Assembly (NCBI RefSeq): GCF_000611645.1
Contig: NW_014011970.1
Coordinates: 1-12,560 of the forward strand
Reading direction: 5' to 3'
DNA from: Monoraphidium neglectum
Taxonomy: Eukaryota; Chlorophyta; Chlorophyceae; Sphaeropleales; Selenastraceae
Length of the DNA stretch: 12,560 nt
Positions 1 to 9,559 of this stretch are shown piece after piece. Within the stretch, counting starts at the first letter, position 1; every line of letters begins with the position of its first letter. The position numbers were made by a program, and so were the translations under genes. The notes under the pieces are model-generated. The model was not told the origin of the DNA and ran no database searches. It saw only the letters and a list, made by a program, of their open reading frames with translations.

Positions 1-470
1 CCCCAAAGATGACCGACGCCCAGCTGGCTGCCCTGGGCGCCGTCTGCACCCGCTACCCCGACGTCTCCCTCACCTTCGAGGGCCCCCCCGGCGGCGCCGT
101 CGAGGCCGGCGACACGTCGGCGGTGTCAGTCTCCCTCGAGCGCGACACCGACGGCCTCGCCCTCGGCCCTGGCGGCGAGCTGCCGCCGGTCCACGCGCCG
201 CGCTTCCCCGGGCGCCGCGACGAGGGCTGGTGGCTCGTGCTCGGGGACCCGAAGGCAAACAAGCTGCTGGCGATCAAGCGCGTGTCGCTCGCGGCGGCGG
301 CCAAGGTGAAGCTCGCGTTCGAGGCGCCGGCGGAGGTGGGGGCGGCGAAGCTGACGCTGTTCTACATGAGCGACAGCTGGCTGGGGTGCGACCAGGAGTA
401 CGAGGTGGAGTTCAGGGTCACGGAGGCCGCGGCCGGCGGCAGCGGCAGCGACGAGGAGGGCTCCGAGTGA
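1..470 (+). CDS. BRR2: U5 snRNP 200 kDa helicase (BRR2), C-terminal end, 5'-partial
   Basis: BRR2 is the Ski2-like DExH RNA helicase of the U5 snRNP that unwinds U4/U6 during spliceosome activation. Only its extreme C-terminus is here: the Ig-like/FN3-like end of the second Sec63 domain. The reading frame is open from the window edge (codons in phase with 3-5) to TGA at 468-470. The ATG at 9 is probably internal, because the residues after it (MTDAQLAALG...RYPDVSL) match an internal stretch of known BRR2 proteins. Diagnostic segments are DEGWWLVLGDPKANKLLAIKR (codons around 216-278) and LFYMSDSWLGCDQEYEVEF (about 358-414), which match the conserved BRR2 tail of animals and plants. The protein ends in a Gly/Ser then acidic tail (SGSDEEGSE), as BRR2 orthologues commonly end in acidic Ser/Asp residues. 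The rest of the gene lies to the left of the window. Recognition is by memory of the family, and is strong. Confidence 0.93.
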   Translation, partial: PKMTDAQLAALGAVCTRYPDVSLTFEGPPGGAVEAGDTSAVSVSLERDTDGLALGPGGELPPVHAPRFPGRRDEGWWLVLGDPKANKLLAIKRVSLAAAAKVKLAFEAPAEVGAAKLTLFYMSDSWLGCDQEYEVEFRVTEAAAGGSGSDEEGSE

Positions 471-1221
471 GGGGGCGGTGCGGGGGCGGCGCGCTTGCAT
501 CCTAGAGCAGCAGGCGGCGCGGCGGCGCGGCGGTTGGAGGTGTTGCAGCCGCGGGGTAAGCTGGCTTTTTGGGGGCAGGGGGATTCGGCCCCTCGCGTCA
601 GGTCCTGTACAGTAGGGTTTTCTCTCTCGCTGACTTTGACGCTCGTTGGTGCGCTGCTTGTGGCGCTGGCAGACGTGTCGGTGCTCTCCCTTTTTGACTA
701 GGGCGCTTTGCCCCCCTTTCGAGTGCCTCCGGCGCTGTTCTTTTGTTTTTCGAGTGTTTTACCAGGTGCGCATGTTTTGTGCTGCTCGCCCTGTCGGGCG
801 CCACTTCGCATCCAGCAAACTTGCAAACGCGTGTAGGGAGTAAACCGTGCTTACCCCACGGGCGCAAAATGGTGTCACCTGAACGCCTCCTGCAGCCCAG
901 CCTCTAGACGCGCGCACCGCACAGCCGCGCCAGCCAACCCCTGCCAGTCTCATTACTCTGCAGGGGGCTGTTCCAGCACAGCAGCGGAAGTGCGGCCCAT
1001 TACCTCTCCGCCCGCCACGACCACCGCCCCATGCGGTGCAGTCAGGGCGTCTCTGCCGACCCTCTGCACACACGCTTCCCCATGCTACTGCCGGCAAGCA
1101 GCAGGCGCCACCTCCAAGTCATGCGTGCACAGGGGAGAGCGTAAGCTCCGCTCGCCATCCCACCCACCCGTCGCTGCCACCGCAAGATGGGGGCCAGCGC
1201 AAGCGCTTGAGCACTCACAGG
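471..1221. other. BRR2 3' flank and intergenic spacer
   Basis: No gene is recognised. The first part should be the BRR2 3' UTR. I could not find a TGTAA poly(A) signal on the plus strand here, so the transcript end is undefined. The stretch around 560-770 is T-rich compared with the coding DNA on its left (runs such as ctttttgg and ttcttttgttttt). The part from about 870 to 1220 is ordinary GC-rich intergenic sequence between two convergently oriented genes. Short ORFs on both strands have no recognisable domains. Confidence 0.6.
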
Positions 1222-1226
1222 TTACA
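1222..1226 (-). terminator. TGTAA poly(A) signal of gene A
   Basis: The plus strand reads TTACA, so the minus strand reads TGTAA, the typical green-algal polyadenylation signal. It lies about 256 bp beyond the gene A stop codon, a plausible 3' UTR length. A TGTAA pentamer is short and can occur by chance; the support is its position and the equivalent placement after gene B. Confidence 0.5.
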
Positions 1227-1481
1227 TAAATTAGCCATGCGGCCAGTGGATATATAGAGAAATCATAAAGTCGAGGCCGACAGGCCCCCATTGCAGGGAG
1301 CATTTCGTGAATCCTGGCAAGCCACCACACAATGCACCGGGGACGGAGGCCCACTTGAGAAACAGGTAGTGAGAAAGCAAGCAGCTTGAGTCCACACTGC
1401 ATCGGCATCCTCATGCTGCCTGGCGGCAGGCGCTGTTGATTGCAGCACAGATTGCTGTGACTGTTGGTGCTCGTGCCCGCG

Positions 1482-2833
1482 TCAAGAGGGCCCGAACAGC
1501 GCCAGCAGCTCCGCCAGCTCAGCGGCTTGAGCGTCCGCATCGCTTGAAGCTGTGGCAAAATCAAAGTCGATGATCCACGCCTACATACGTGGGGGGGGGG
1601 CACCGCACGTTGGTTTGTGAGCCGCGTTGTGGGATGACAGCTTGAAAGCCTGGTGCAAGAATACTGGCTGGCCTAGTACTTGTGGGCACCAGAAAAAGTA
1701 TGGGAGTGTGAGGTATAAGCACAAGGCTTTGCGTGCGGCATGTACCTTGCCAAACCCGACAATACATTCCCAATTGAAACTTGACGTTTTTCAAAAGCAG
1801 TGATCTTGATCACAACCCCCAACCCTGATGTTGAGCTGAGATTGCCAGGGGCTGTGGGGCGTCACCTCCCAGCGGCCGTCCACGACAGCCACAAAGATGT
1901 TTGGGCGTCTGATGTCGCCGTGAAGAACGCCCCGGGCGTGGATCTGCCGCAGCGCCTGCCGAGGTAGGCATGGGGCACAATTGTAGGGCCATGCAAGGGG
2001 TAAACCACGTAAGGGCAATGCCATGGAGTGTCGCCATCCAGTAAGGCATGTGGTGCAGCCAACCACACCCATTGCCCGCTTGCCTTGCAATCAACGAAGC
2101 CCTGGGCTGCCGCACTTTGGCTGCCCATCGAACCTCACCACCTGCCCACCTGCTCCGCAGCCTGGCGTCCCTCCCGTGTGCTGCGGCCAGGCTGCTTGCC
2201 AGCCACGATTGATGTGGCCACAAAATACGTGTTTCTGTAGTTCCAGAAGCCGCAGCCATACAGGACGGGGATGCACACGCCCTGCAGCGGCTTCAGGCGG
2301 TCTGCGGGTCGGGGGGGGGGGAGAAGGGGAGGGTTCGCAACGGATCCCCTGGGGTTGAGACGCAGGCAGTGCACCTGATGCGGCACGACAGCACCCGCGC
2401 GCGGCAAGGCGCGTTCGTTTATGTTACGAGCCGTGCGCGTACACAGGTGGCCACACATAGGATGGTGGACGCGTGCGGCACCAGTGGGGCTCGAGAGCGG
2501 CCGAAAACAACTGTCGCAGAAAGCATCCGCCGCACGCAAATTCGATGGTGTGGCAGCATCGCACGCAGGAGGTCCCACTGTACCGTAGATTGCCACCTCC
2601 GCCTGCAGCGCGGGCAGCAGGGAGCCCTGCTTAGAGAGGTCTATCGCCTTGATTGCAGCCGGTTGCCCGTGGAACCTGCGACGGGAGACGCATGCCAATT
2701 GACAAGTTGAGGCGTACCCAGCCTCTCTACCTACGCAGCGCAGGGCGACGCGGAAGCAGCAGGCGGCGCACATCCAGGGCGTGCCATCAAGTTTGAACGA
2801 GACCAGACGCGTCTGAGGCACCCAGAGGTAGGC
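1482..2833 (-). other. Gene A kinase-like domain (exons 7-11)
   Basis: Five exons encode a reduced protein-kinase fold. Exon 7 (2833-2718) gives the first strands (AYLWVPQTRLVSFKLDG) but no GxGxxG. Exon 8 (2675-2584) holds the beta-3 lysine (AAIKAIDL) and the helix-C glutamate (QAEVAIY). Exon 9 (2301-2150) is the hinge region (LQGVCIPVLYG). Exon 10 (1955-1866) is the catalytic loop HARGVLHGDIRRPNIFV. Exon 11 (1580-1482) is IIDFDFA plus a short acidic C-terminal helix (AELAELLALF). HGD with a following N recalls the RIO/aminoglycoside-phosphotransferase-like and Crinkler kinases more than the canonical HRD group. Acceptors of exons 9 and 11 are preceded by runs of C. Confidence 0.7.
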
Positions 2834-5498
2834 CTGTGCTTTGCTGCGGCTGCCTGCAACCTAGTGGCACTTATTCAACCCCCATTTGGCGCGCACCAGC
2901 CAACATTGACGCCGCCGCACTTGCCCCACCCCAAGCGCTTGCCGGTGAGCTCCAGAGCAGACGCGGCGTGTTCCTGCTCAGAGCTGCCAGCCTTCTGGCC
3001 ACCGCTGGCCCCGCTGGCGTCCGCTATGCGCGAGCACAGAGGGTACCGCTGATTGCGGCTGGCTGCCGCTGCTGCTGCCGAGGTGGCGCCAGCTGGCACA
3101 GCCTGCTGCTCGCCGCCCTCCGTGGCGCTCGGCCAAGGGCCGGCCTCCTCTTGCTTCATCAACACGTCTATGTGTGTCGAGCGACAGGTACGCGTGATGT
3201 GGCGTGCTGTAAGTTGCACATGATGCAGGGTGCAGAGCACACCTCTCATGTCGCCGGCAAGCACTCAGCCTACCACCCAGCTGGACCTCTCAATTCCTTG
3301 TCAAAGTATTGTATATATGCAGGCTGGGTGGCGTATAGGTAACCAGGGTCGGCCGCACTCCTAGCCCTGCCAGCCCTGTTTCCCGCCCTACTTACACATC
3401 AGCATCTCGAGGACAGTGGGGCCTGTGTCAAAGGGCCTGATCGCGTCTGTGAACTCGTATCGGTCACGCCCCGTGCGCCTTATGAAGTACGTGCTGTTGA
3501 GGCACGTCAGGAAGCCGTATGTCATGCCCTGCATGGGGGGGGATGGTGCGCAGCAACGCTGCGTCACGCCTTGCTTGCACAAGCTACTGCAGACTTTGCA
3601 GGGCGTGTGCGTTCGACGTGTCCCGATCGCGACATACTAGCCGGCCCAGCAAAATGTGTTTGCGCGCACCCGCTTGCGCATGTAGTCACATATTTCCTCC
3701 GCACAACTGGAGGCGATCTCTTCGTCGCGGACCGCCTCGTGCAGCGAGAGACACGCACCCAGCATCAACGGCGTCTACAACCACGATGTGTTGTCGCGGT
3801 GTCAGGGACATCAGCGAGAGCGCGAGGCAAGGCGAGAGCGGTGCGCAGGTGAGAATAGGTGGCAGGACCGTCTTGACTTGTGCGGCGTCGGGACCTTCAG
3901 CAGGGGATGCTGGTGATGTCCCGCCGAAAGTGTCATGCTTGCGGGCTGCATGCGCAACGGTCGGCAACCGTGCTGGCGGGTCGTGCGCACCTTGCCCTCT
4001 CCGAGCAGCAGCGCGCTGCCGGCACGAGCGCCCCCAAACCAAAAGTCCGGCACGCCGAGGGCCGAATCGTCCTCCAGCTGGCAAGAGAACGTGGTGTGCT
4101 TTCCGGTCACTGCAGTGAACATTCTCGCCACTGGGGCCCCAAAGCAGCTCCAAAACCTGGAGGAACCAGGACAGCTGGGTGCTCAACCAACATGCCTTGC
4201 CACCACAAGTCAGATCAAGACCAACAGTGTGCCGACGTGCTTACAAGTAAATATTCAGCCCTCGCGCATCAGGACGCTTGAGGGACAAGGAGGCCCTACC
4301 CAAGGCGCAGTTTACAGAACAAACGTGCACCTGCCGACGCGTCTTGCCCTGCCGGGAGTACTCACACTGCGTTGCAGTCCGCCTCGGTGCGCAGCACGCT
4401 GTCGAGATGCCAGTCGGCGCAGGGGCTGTCCTTGAGTGTAGCCTCCCCGCACTCGTCAGTGAGGTACTGCAGAATCCGCTGCCTCTCGCCAGTATCCAGG
4501 TCCCACGCCTCCACGACGCACTCCGCGTAGTCCCAAAATTCTGAAGAGGGGGTCTTGTTCCGCATCTGGAGGCCCCAGGTGCTGAGGGGCTTCGCCCGGA
4601 GCAGCTCTCGAACGCGTTGGGGACCTGGGGTGCGTCGGGCAGGGCACCAGGTGCGCGCGAGGTGGCCGGGCACTCGTTCGGTGCGCATCCGACACGCGCG
4701 ATGGCACGTGCGGCATGCTGCTGCTTTGCAGGTAGAAAGAGGAGGGTAGGTGGCTGTGTCGCGCTGTACCGCTTGCAAGGAGCAAGTGGGTCTGCAACAG
4801 ACGACAAGCCTGACCAACAATCCTTTTTTACCCAGACGGGACCATCGCTTCCCCTCAACCCTGGCCAGCGCATCCGCTGGGCAGATTTTACCCCAGCGAT
4901 GTGGCAAGCAGTGCGGACGCCTCACCTGCTGCTGCTGCCTCTTCTGCTCCGTGGCCAGCATTCACGAATGGTTTGGTTGCCACGAAAGATGGGAAAAGGC
5001 AGCGGTGCGCAGTGGAAGGGAAGGCCGGCAAATGATGATGGGGCAACAGCACGTAGCAAGAATGGGGGGGGGTGCAGCTGGGCCTTCAGCCAAGAAAATG
5101 AAGCCCCAGCTGCTGTCGAGCATGTGATAGACACAAGGCATCATCTGCCGTGTGATGGGCACAGCAGCTGCACCCACCTGTCATTGCCCCCTGGCACCAA
5201 CCCTCACGAACCCCTGTGTTTTGCGATAAGGAGGACAGGTGCATGCAGGAGACACACACTCCACAGTTGCTGCACCGACCATGTCACTGCATCACAAGAA
5301 GCCCCACCCACCCCGGACAGCTGCCTCGATGGCGGCCTTCCTGTAGGGCTCTTGCACGGCCAGCAGATTAGCAGACCAGACAGCGGGCATCCGGCCGATG
5401 GCCGCTGACGCATCGCCGCAGAAGCCAATTTTGTCGTTGCCTGGAAACAGCGCAGGCAGTGCCTGCAAGAGCTGCTGCCTTGGATCCGACGCATCCAT
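1482..5498 (-). CDS. Gene A: PD-(D/E)XK nuclease-like + protein-kinase-like protein (Crinkler-type candidate)
   Basis: Hand-spliced model, minus strand, coding exons 5498-5312, 4624-4366, 4156-3991, 3774-3670, 3528-3396, 3167-2911, 2833-2718, 2675-2584, 2301-2150, 1955-1866, 1580-1482. Every intron is GT-AG and every junction keeps phase, giving 551 residues. The start is ATG 5498 in the context GCCACCATGG. Order: N-terminal region (1-148) of unknown fold; nuclease-like region with G-V-P-D-F (D186) and L-G-E-G-K (E202, K204), i.e. PD...ExK; a helical part with CDYMRKR (about 233-239) and TYGFLTCLNSTYFIRR (242-257), a signature remembered from Crinkler nuclease-kinase proteins; an Ala/Ser/Gln-rich linker (about 285-360); kinase with AIK (K417), E434 in QAEV, HGDIRRPN (501-508) and IDFDF (523-527). 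The chain ends 25 residues after DFD, so no standard C-lobe is present. The glycine loop is degenerate (PWMCAACC). The least certain boundary is the donor at 2911. Function is unknown; catalysis is inferred from motifs only. It is a tandem paralogue of gene B. Confidence 0.72.
2676..2717 (-). other. 42-nt intron in gene A (exon 7/8)
   Basis: The donor GTACGC follows GAGGCTGG and the acceptor is CCGTCGCAG. It restores phase 2 and joins REAG to FHGQPAAIK. This is by far the shortest intron in the window. A phase-2 intron at nearly the same place (about 9 residues before the beta-3 lysine) is found in gene B, which supports it. Alternative donors at GCGTAGGTAG would break the phase. Confidence 0.5.
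3991..4156 (-). other. Gene A exon 3: nuclease-like core
   Basis: This exon carries the PD-(D/E)XK-like signature: an acidic lead-in (EDDSALG), V-P-D-F on one strand, then a small-residue turn and hydrophobic strand ending L-L-L-G-E-G-K. The preceding exon ends at GT|GTGAGT in phase 2 and joins the acceptor CTCCAG at 4157. The exon ends exactly after the motif lysine at donor AAG|GTGCGC in phase 0, giving GEGKTPL across the junction. In related families E-x-K followed by T/P is usual (from memory). The minimal catalytic residues are present; structure is inferred. Confidence 0.6.
4625..5311 (-). other. 687-nt first intron of gene A
   Basis: Donor GTGGGT after CGGG, acceptor CACCCCAG, phase 1. 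The joined sequence reads AAVRG-PQRVRELLRAK. It is the longest intron in the window. A 263-codon plus-strand ORF spans it but also covers gene A coding exons in antisense and has no recognisable domain. It holds G-runs and short repeats but no gene that I can recognise. Confidence 0.55.
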
Positions 5499-7057
5499 GG
5501 TGGCTGACACTACGACGAGTGATGGGTGAGCGATGTGTGGCAGACGGAGAGTGTTTGTACCGTACGCGCAAACGCTTGGCCCGAAACCATACTCAGCACA
5601 TACAGCAATGAAGCCAGCATTGGGCTGAGGGCAGCACTGCACCTCATAGCAGGCACTGTATTGGCACTGGCTGGCGATAGTGCACTGTTGCGGTTTGTTA
5701 TGCGCCAGCTGTGCCAAGTAAGGGTTCCAAACAGCGCACGCACCTGGCAGAAAGTAGCCACCTCTCTGCCACAGCCCCCTCCTGCTCAGGCTGCAGCGCA
5801 GGACACAGAAAAGTTGGGAAAAGGGCAGGATGAGCTCCTCGCTGATTCCAGGGGGCTAACCCCCATGCATGTGCCTGTTGCCTACTATTCCTAGCTCGTC
5901 AGCAGCACAGTGGCATCACTGCAAGGGGGTGCGAGCGAGCTGCACAGCCTGGAGGTGCCAACCCACTGCAAATTTCAACGCTGGGGGCAAGGCCTGCCCA
6001 TCAGGCACGGTTACCTGCTCTGGATAGAATCTGCAGCTTCAAGCGCGGAGGGCGTGCATATCGTACGTAAGCTCACCTAAAAGGCGTGAGTGCGGTCGGG
6101 TGCTTGCTCGAACAAGGCACGGTAGGTGGCGCGCACTCGACAGATTTTTTGTACAAATTGAGAAGGCAGGGGAGTGAACGTGAGTTGGCAACCAGCTGGG
6201 GAGACATTCGTGGTGCCAATGTCGTGCAAGCTCAAATCGCACACAAGCCCTGAGCTCAAGAGCCAGGCTGCGCACCGTAGCCCTGTACGAAAGAGGCAAG
6301 GAGAATACGAGTATGGAAGTTCCATCAGCATTGGCACGTGGTACCTGCCGCAGCTGGCTGCTGTTAGGGTTCAATGCGGTCCTGCATCGCTGCAGGCCAC
6401 CTGCGCGCCCCCACTTGCAGCAAAGCAGGCCACTCCGCGCCCACTGAATGGGTTAAAGCATGGCAGCTGGCATTCAGGCATGCGTTGCGAGATTTGAGAG
6501 CTGCAACCGTTGGGGCGCTTGACGTGTGTGCAGGCCGTAAGCGGCCAGCTGCCCATGGGGACCGCCAGCCGGCCTGCTGCGCCAACGGGCGGCCGGCGCG
6601 ACTGCTGTTCCCAGCTCTGTGCCGTTGCATGCGCGCACCCTGCAACCGTCACGACACGTGCCAGCCGCAGCCACAGCTGCGTGCTTGCATCATCGACGTC
6701 TTTAGGTTTTGTGCGGCCTCCGACCTCGAACGTGTGCGCGCTGTGACCGTTGATGTTGGTTTTCATTGCCACTGCGCCTGCGCTGAGCAACGCCACCCTG
6801 GACTGTCCAGAGCTTCCCGCCTGCAAAGTGGTTCCTGGGCTTCTTCTGCTGGTGGCGGCCCGCATGGCATTGTATAACATCAGCTACACAAGCAGTGCCG
6901 GCCTTGCTTGTGTTCGCCGGCGCTGTCTGTGTGTACACAACGCTCAAACCACAGGACACATGACACCAATGGCTGTCTGCCAAGCCACAACAAACCTTTC
7001 TGTTCAGATATGCACATGTGCCACAATGCAGTACACGTTGCATTGGCAGGTGATTGC
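5499..7057. other. Spacer between the tandem genes
   Basis: This should hold the gene A promoter and 5' UTR at its left end. The gene A frame is open upstream of ATG 5498 to about 5717 on the minus strand, but the strong start context at 5498 and the lack of family-like residues upstream argue for the downstream start. No TATA element is evident near 5498. Several ORFs of 80-170 codons occur on both strands; only the 6690-6840 stretch looks exon-like and is listed separately. Confidence 0.5.
6690..6840 (-). pseudogene. Exon-like relic with an EVGGRTK motif
   Basis: On the minus strand an acceptor-like TTTGCAG at about 6840 is followed by an open, GC3-rich stretch reading LLSAGAVAMKTNING then SAHTFEVGGRTKPKDVDDAS. 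The string F-E-V-G-G-R/K-x-K is remembered from the C-terminal part of AAA/P-loop ATPases of the DUF4143-neighbour type, some of which occur in Crinkler-like proteins. No Walker A, Walker B or companion exon was found nearby. If real it would be a decayed fragment or an isolated exon; it may also be chance in GC-rich DNA, since the opposite strand is open too. Confidence 0.2.
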
Positions 7058-7062
7058 TTACA
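7058..7062 (-). terminator. TGTAA poly(A) signal of gene B
   Basis: The plus strand reads TTACA, so TGTAA lies on the transcribed strand about 236 bp past the gene B stop at 7298. The spacing is nearly the same as for gene A. The region between (7063-7297) is taken as the 3' UTR and contains no other recognised element. Confidence 0.5.
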
Positions 7063-7297
7063 GAGAAGGAAGAAAGCGATTGAAGGGCTGAGCAACGCCA
7101 TGGTACAAGTTTGACAACTGATGGTGAATGGCCAACGGCTGCACACTTGAAGTTCTGGGCCGAAAGAATTGTTGTACACTGGATGGCGTGTGTGCCCTGC
7201 GCTCGTCTGACTTGTCCCTCAACCATCTTGGTTGACCGCATTAGCGTCTCTGCTCCCGCACCTCATGTATCCGTGCACCATGACTGCAATGGGTGAG

Positions 7298-7733
7298 TCA
7301 GCCATCAAACAGCTGCAGCAGCCTGCGCACATCTTCGTCCATTGCCTGCTGTGTCGCCTGCAGCGCCGAAAACCCCCAGTCAATCAGCCACACGCGCTGT
7401 TTATGCGCGCCGCCCTCCTGCACCAGCACGTTTTGCCGCCGGACGTCGCTGTGGGCGACGCCGCGGGCGTGCACCGCCGCCACCGCCTGCCGCAGCTGGG
7501 GCAGCAGGTGCCTGTCAGTGCTGGGGTCCAGCTCCCTGGAGGAGCGGACGAACGCGGTGGCCAGCACGCGGCTGGCGCCGCCGTTGCCGGCGCCCGCGGC
7601 CAGCAGTGCGGGCACCCACACGCCCCACTCTTGGCGAAGGGCCAGCAGCACCTCCGCCTCGTGCGCAAGGAGGGCTGATTCGTAGGAAGAGGGCGCCGCC
7701 ACCTTGAGCGCAGCCTGCACGCCGTCGGGCATC
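7298..7733 (-). other. Gene B kinase-like domain in a single exon
   Basis: One exon encodes the kinase from just after the glycine loop to the stop: ALKVAAPSSYES (beta-3 lysine), LLAHEAEVLLALR (helix C), AVAAVHARGVAHSDVRRQNVL (catalytic loop), RVWLIDWGFSA, and a short C-terminal helix (DEDVRRLLQLF) ending at TGA 7300-7298. The glycine loop IGFGRMGYTFLYM is at the end of the previous exon, joined in phase 2 across the donor ACAT|GTAAGT. Gene A splits the matching region into four exons. The chain stops about 30 residues after DWG, as in gene A, so the short C-lobe is a shared property and not a truncation of one copy. Confidence 0.75.
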
Positions 7734-8133
7734 CTGGAAGGGCGGAGGGGGATAAAGGGGTGGTAAGGACCAGTATCGAGCAGCAGGGACTTGGACAGTG
7801 GGTATGTGTGTGCACCAGACTCGGTCAACATGATGCTGCAAACATTGCATGCACCTAGTGCAGCAGTCAAGCCAAGCTGTGGTTGTGTGATCAACATTCC
7901 GATAAGGACTGTTTCATGCACACGTGTCTGACATAAGGAAGACATGATGCGGTGATGCCGTAGTGCAATAAAATCAAAAGCATCATGTGGGGGTCGCCCT
8001 GCACAAGTATGCAAACTTACATGTAGAGGAACGTGTAACCCATCCTGCCAAAGCCGATGGCCGCCTGGACAAGGGCCACGTCGACCTGAGCAGCCGCCTC
8101 CTCTGGCGAGGCTCTGCGTACACCCTGCTGCTG

Positions 8134-8171
<38 letters not shown>

Positions 8172-8185
8172 GCCGCCGCCGCCCC

Positions 8186-8224
<39 letters not shown>

Positions 8225-9503
8225 GAGTGCCCCTGGTCGCGGTCAGACAACTGGTCTGAGCGGGTTGAGTCCGCTGCAGGGCCGGCAGCAGGAAGCTGCT
8301 GAGGCGTGGCAAGCGTCCTTTTGCGGGGCCGCAGGGTCATGGCATGCCCTGCAGTGGCACCCTGCTTGCTGCTGCCCGCATTGCCGAAGTGCACACCGCC
8401 CACATCCGGACCGCCACCTCGGTCTGTGTCGCCGCCAATGCCCTCCCCGGAAGGACCGCCTGCTGCAGGTGCACGCGCGCTGCCGCTTGAGGGAGGCGTG
8501 GCCGTGCGTGCACTGGCGTCCCGTATGGCCTGGCAACACAGGAAGTACACCATCTACAAATTGTGTGCAGTGCAGGGAGGGGGGTGATGGTGTCAGTGAC
8601 AACAACGCCAGAACCGCTGTATTACATACCCAAGCCACCTGCATAGGCGGATCCAGGCACCATACAATAGCAGGTTGCAGGTTGCATAAATGCCTGCCGA
8701 GGCTGAAAGTCAGAGGAAACCTGCAAATAAGGCCCGATTGTAGATTCAAAGTGGGCACAGGGTTGCCGGCGCTCTTAGGGCAAGCTGTCCAATAATTTGA
8801 TTTGCAGCAGCAACGCCGTGTGGACTCTCCTGAACCACCCGTATTCCCGCATCCTGCTGAGTTCAAGCAAGATTGTGGCATAGAGTAGCTGGCCAGGGTG
8901 CCAAGCAGTGACAATTCGAGGCACCCAGGCACGTCAGCGGTCCGCGCACCAGGATAACATCATTGGAAGTGCGAGGGAACGCCTCTGTGACGTACGCCGT
9001 GTCGCCCTCCAGCCTCAGCCCCCACGTGTAGAAGTAGTTGCCGAACCATGCCAGGCTCAAGTCGCGGTCCCTGAGGTACTGCACCACCTTGCAAAATGAG
9101 TGCACAGCGCAGGTGGAGAGCATAGTGAGCGCGTTGGATTCAGGATATGAAAACTGTTCTGAACACCTGCATCCGCGCCGTCCCAGTTGGCCCGCTATGC
9201 TGTCAGCAACAGTAGCTCATTATGTACCAATCACACGGTTGTTGACTCAAGCTTGCGTGCCGCGGCAGTCGCTGTGTCATGTGTCACCCACCTGCTTGAT
9301 GACAACCTGGATGCTCTCAAGCATGTCGCCAGGGACCTCCGTGGGGTGGTCCCACACGTACGCAATGTTGGGGGCGTCCACTGTCTTGAGGCAGTTGGCG
9401 TGTACATCCCGCAGCCTCACGGGCGCGCCCTGCAGCCAAGCAGGCCGCTGCCCTTGCAGACCCTCGACAGTATCCACCAGCAGGCGCTCCCTGCATCAGC
9501 AAA

Positions 9504-9559
<56 letters not shown>

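Noticed and set aside
1248..1259. TATATA-like element
   Set aside because: It lies within the likely 3' UTR of gene A, with no gene start downstream on either strand.
3571..3669. Alternative exon end after TFCWAG with donor GTATGT
   Set aside because: That donor has a stronger consensus but gives phase 2 and a TAG stop on joining. The donor CGG|GTGCGC keeps phase and rebuilds the family pattern.
4617..5408. 263-codon plus-strand ORF
   Set aside because: It is antisense to gene A exons 1 and 2 and the intron between them, has no recognisable domain, and its composition fits a GC-rich shadow ORF.
6374..6877. 167-codon plus-strand ORF in the spacer
   Set aside because: Both strands are open here, as is common in GC-rich DNA, and the translation has no recognisable pattern.
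7232..7678. Plus-strand ORF of 148 codons
   Set aside because: Antisense shadow of the gene B kinase exon, whose minus-strand reading has clear kinase motifs.
7987..8259. Plus-strand ORF with a poly-Leu stretch resembling a membrane segment
   Set aside because: The Leu run is the antisense reading of the CAG repeat that codes for Gln in gene B.
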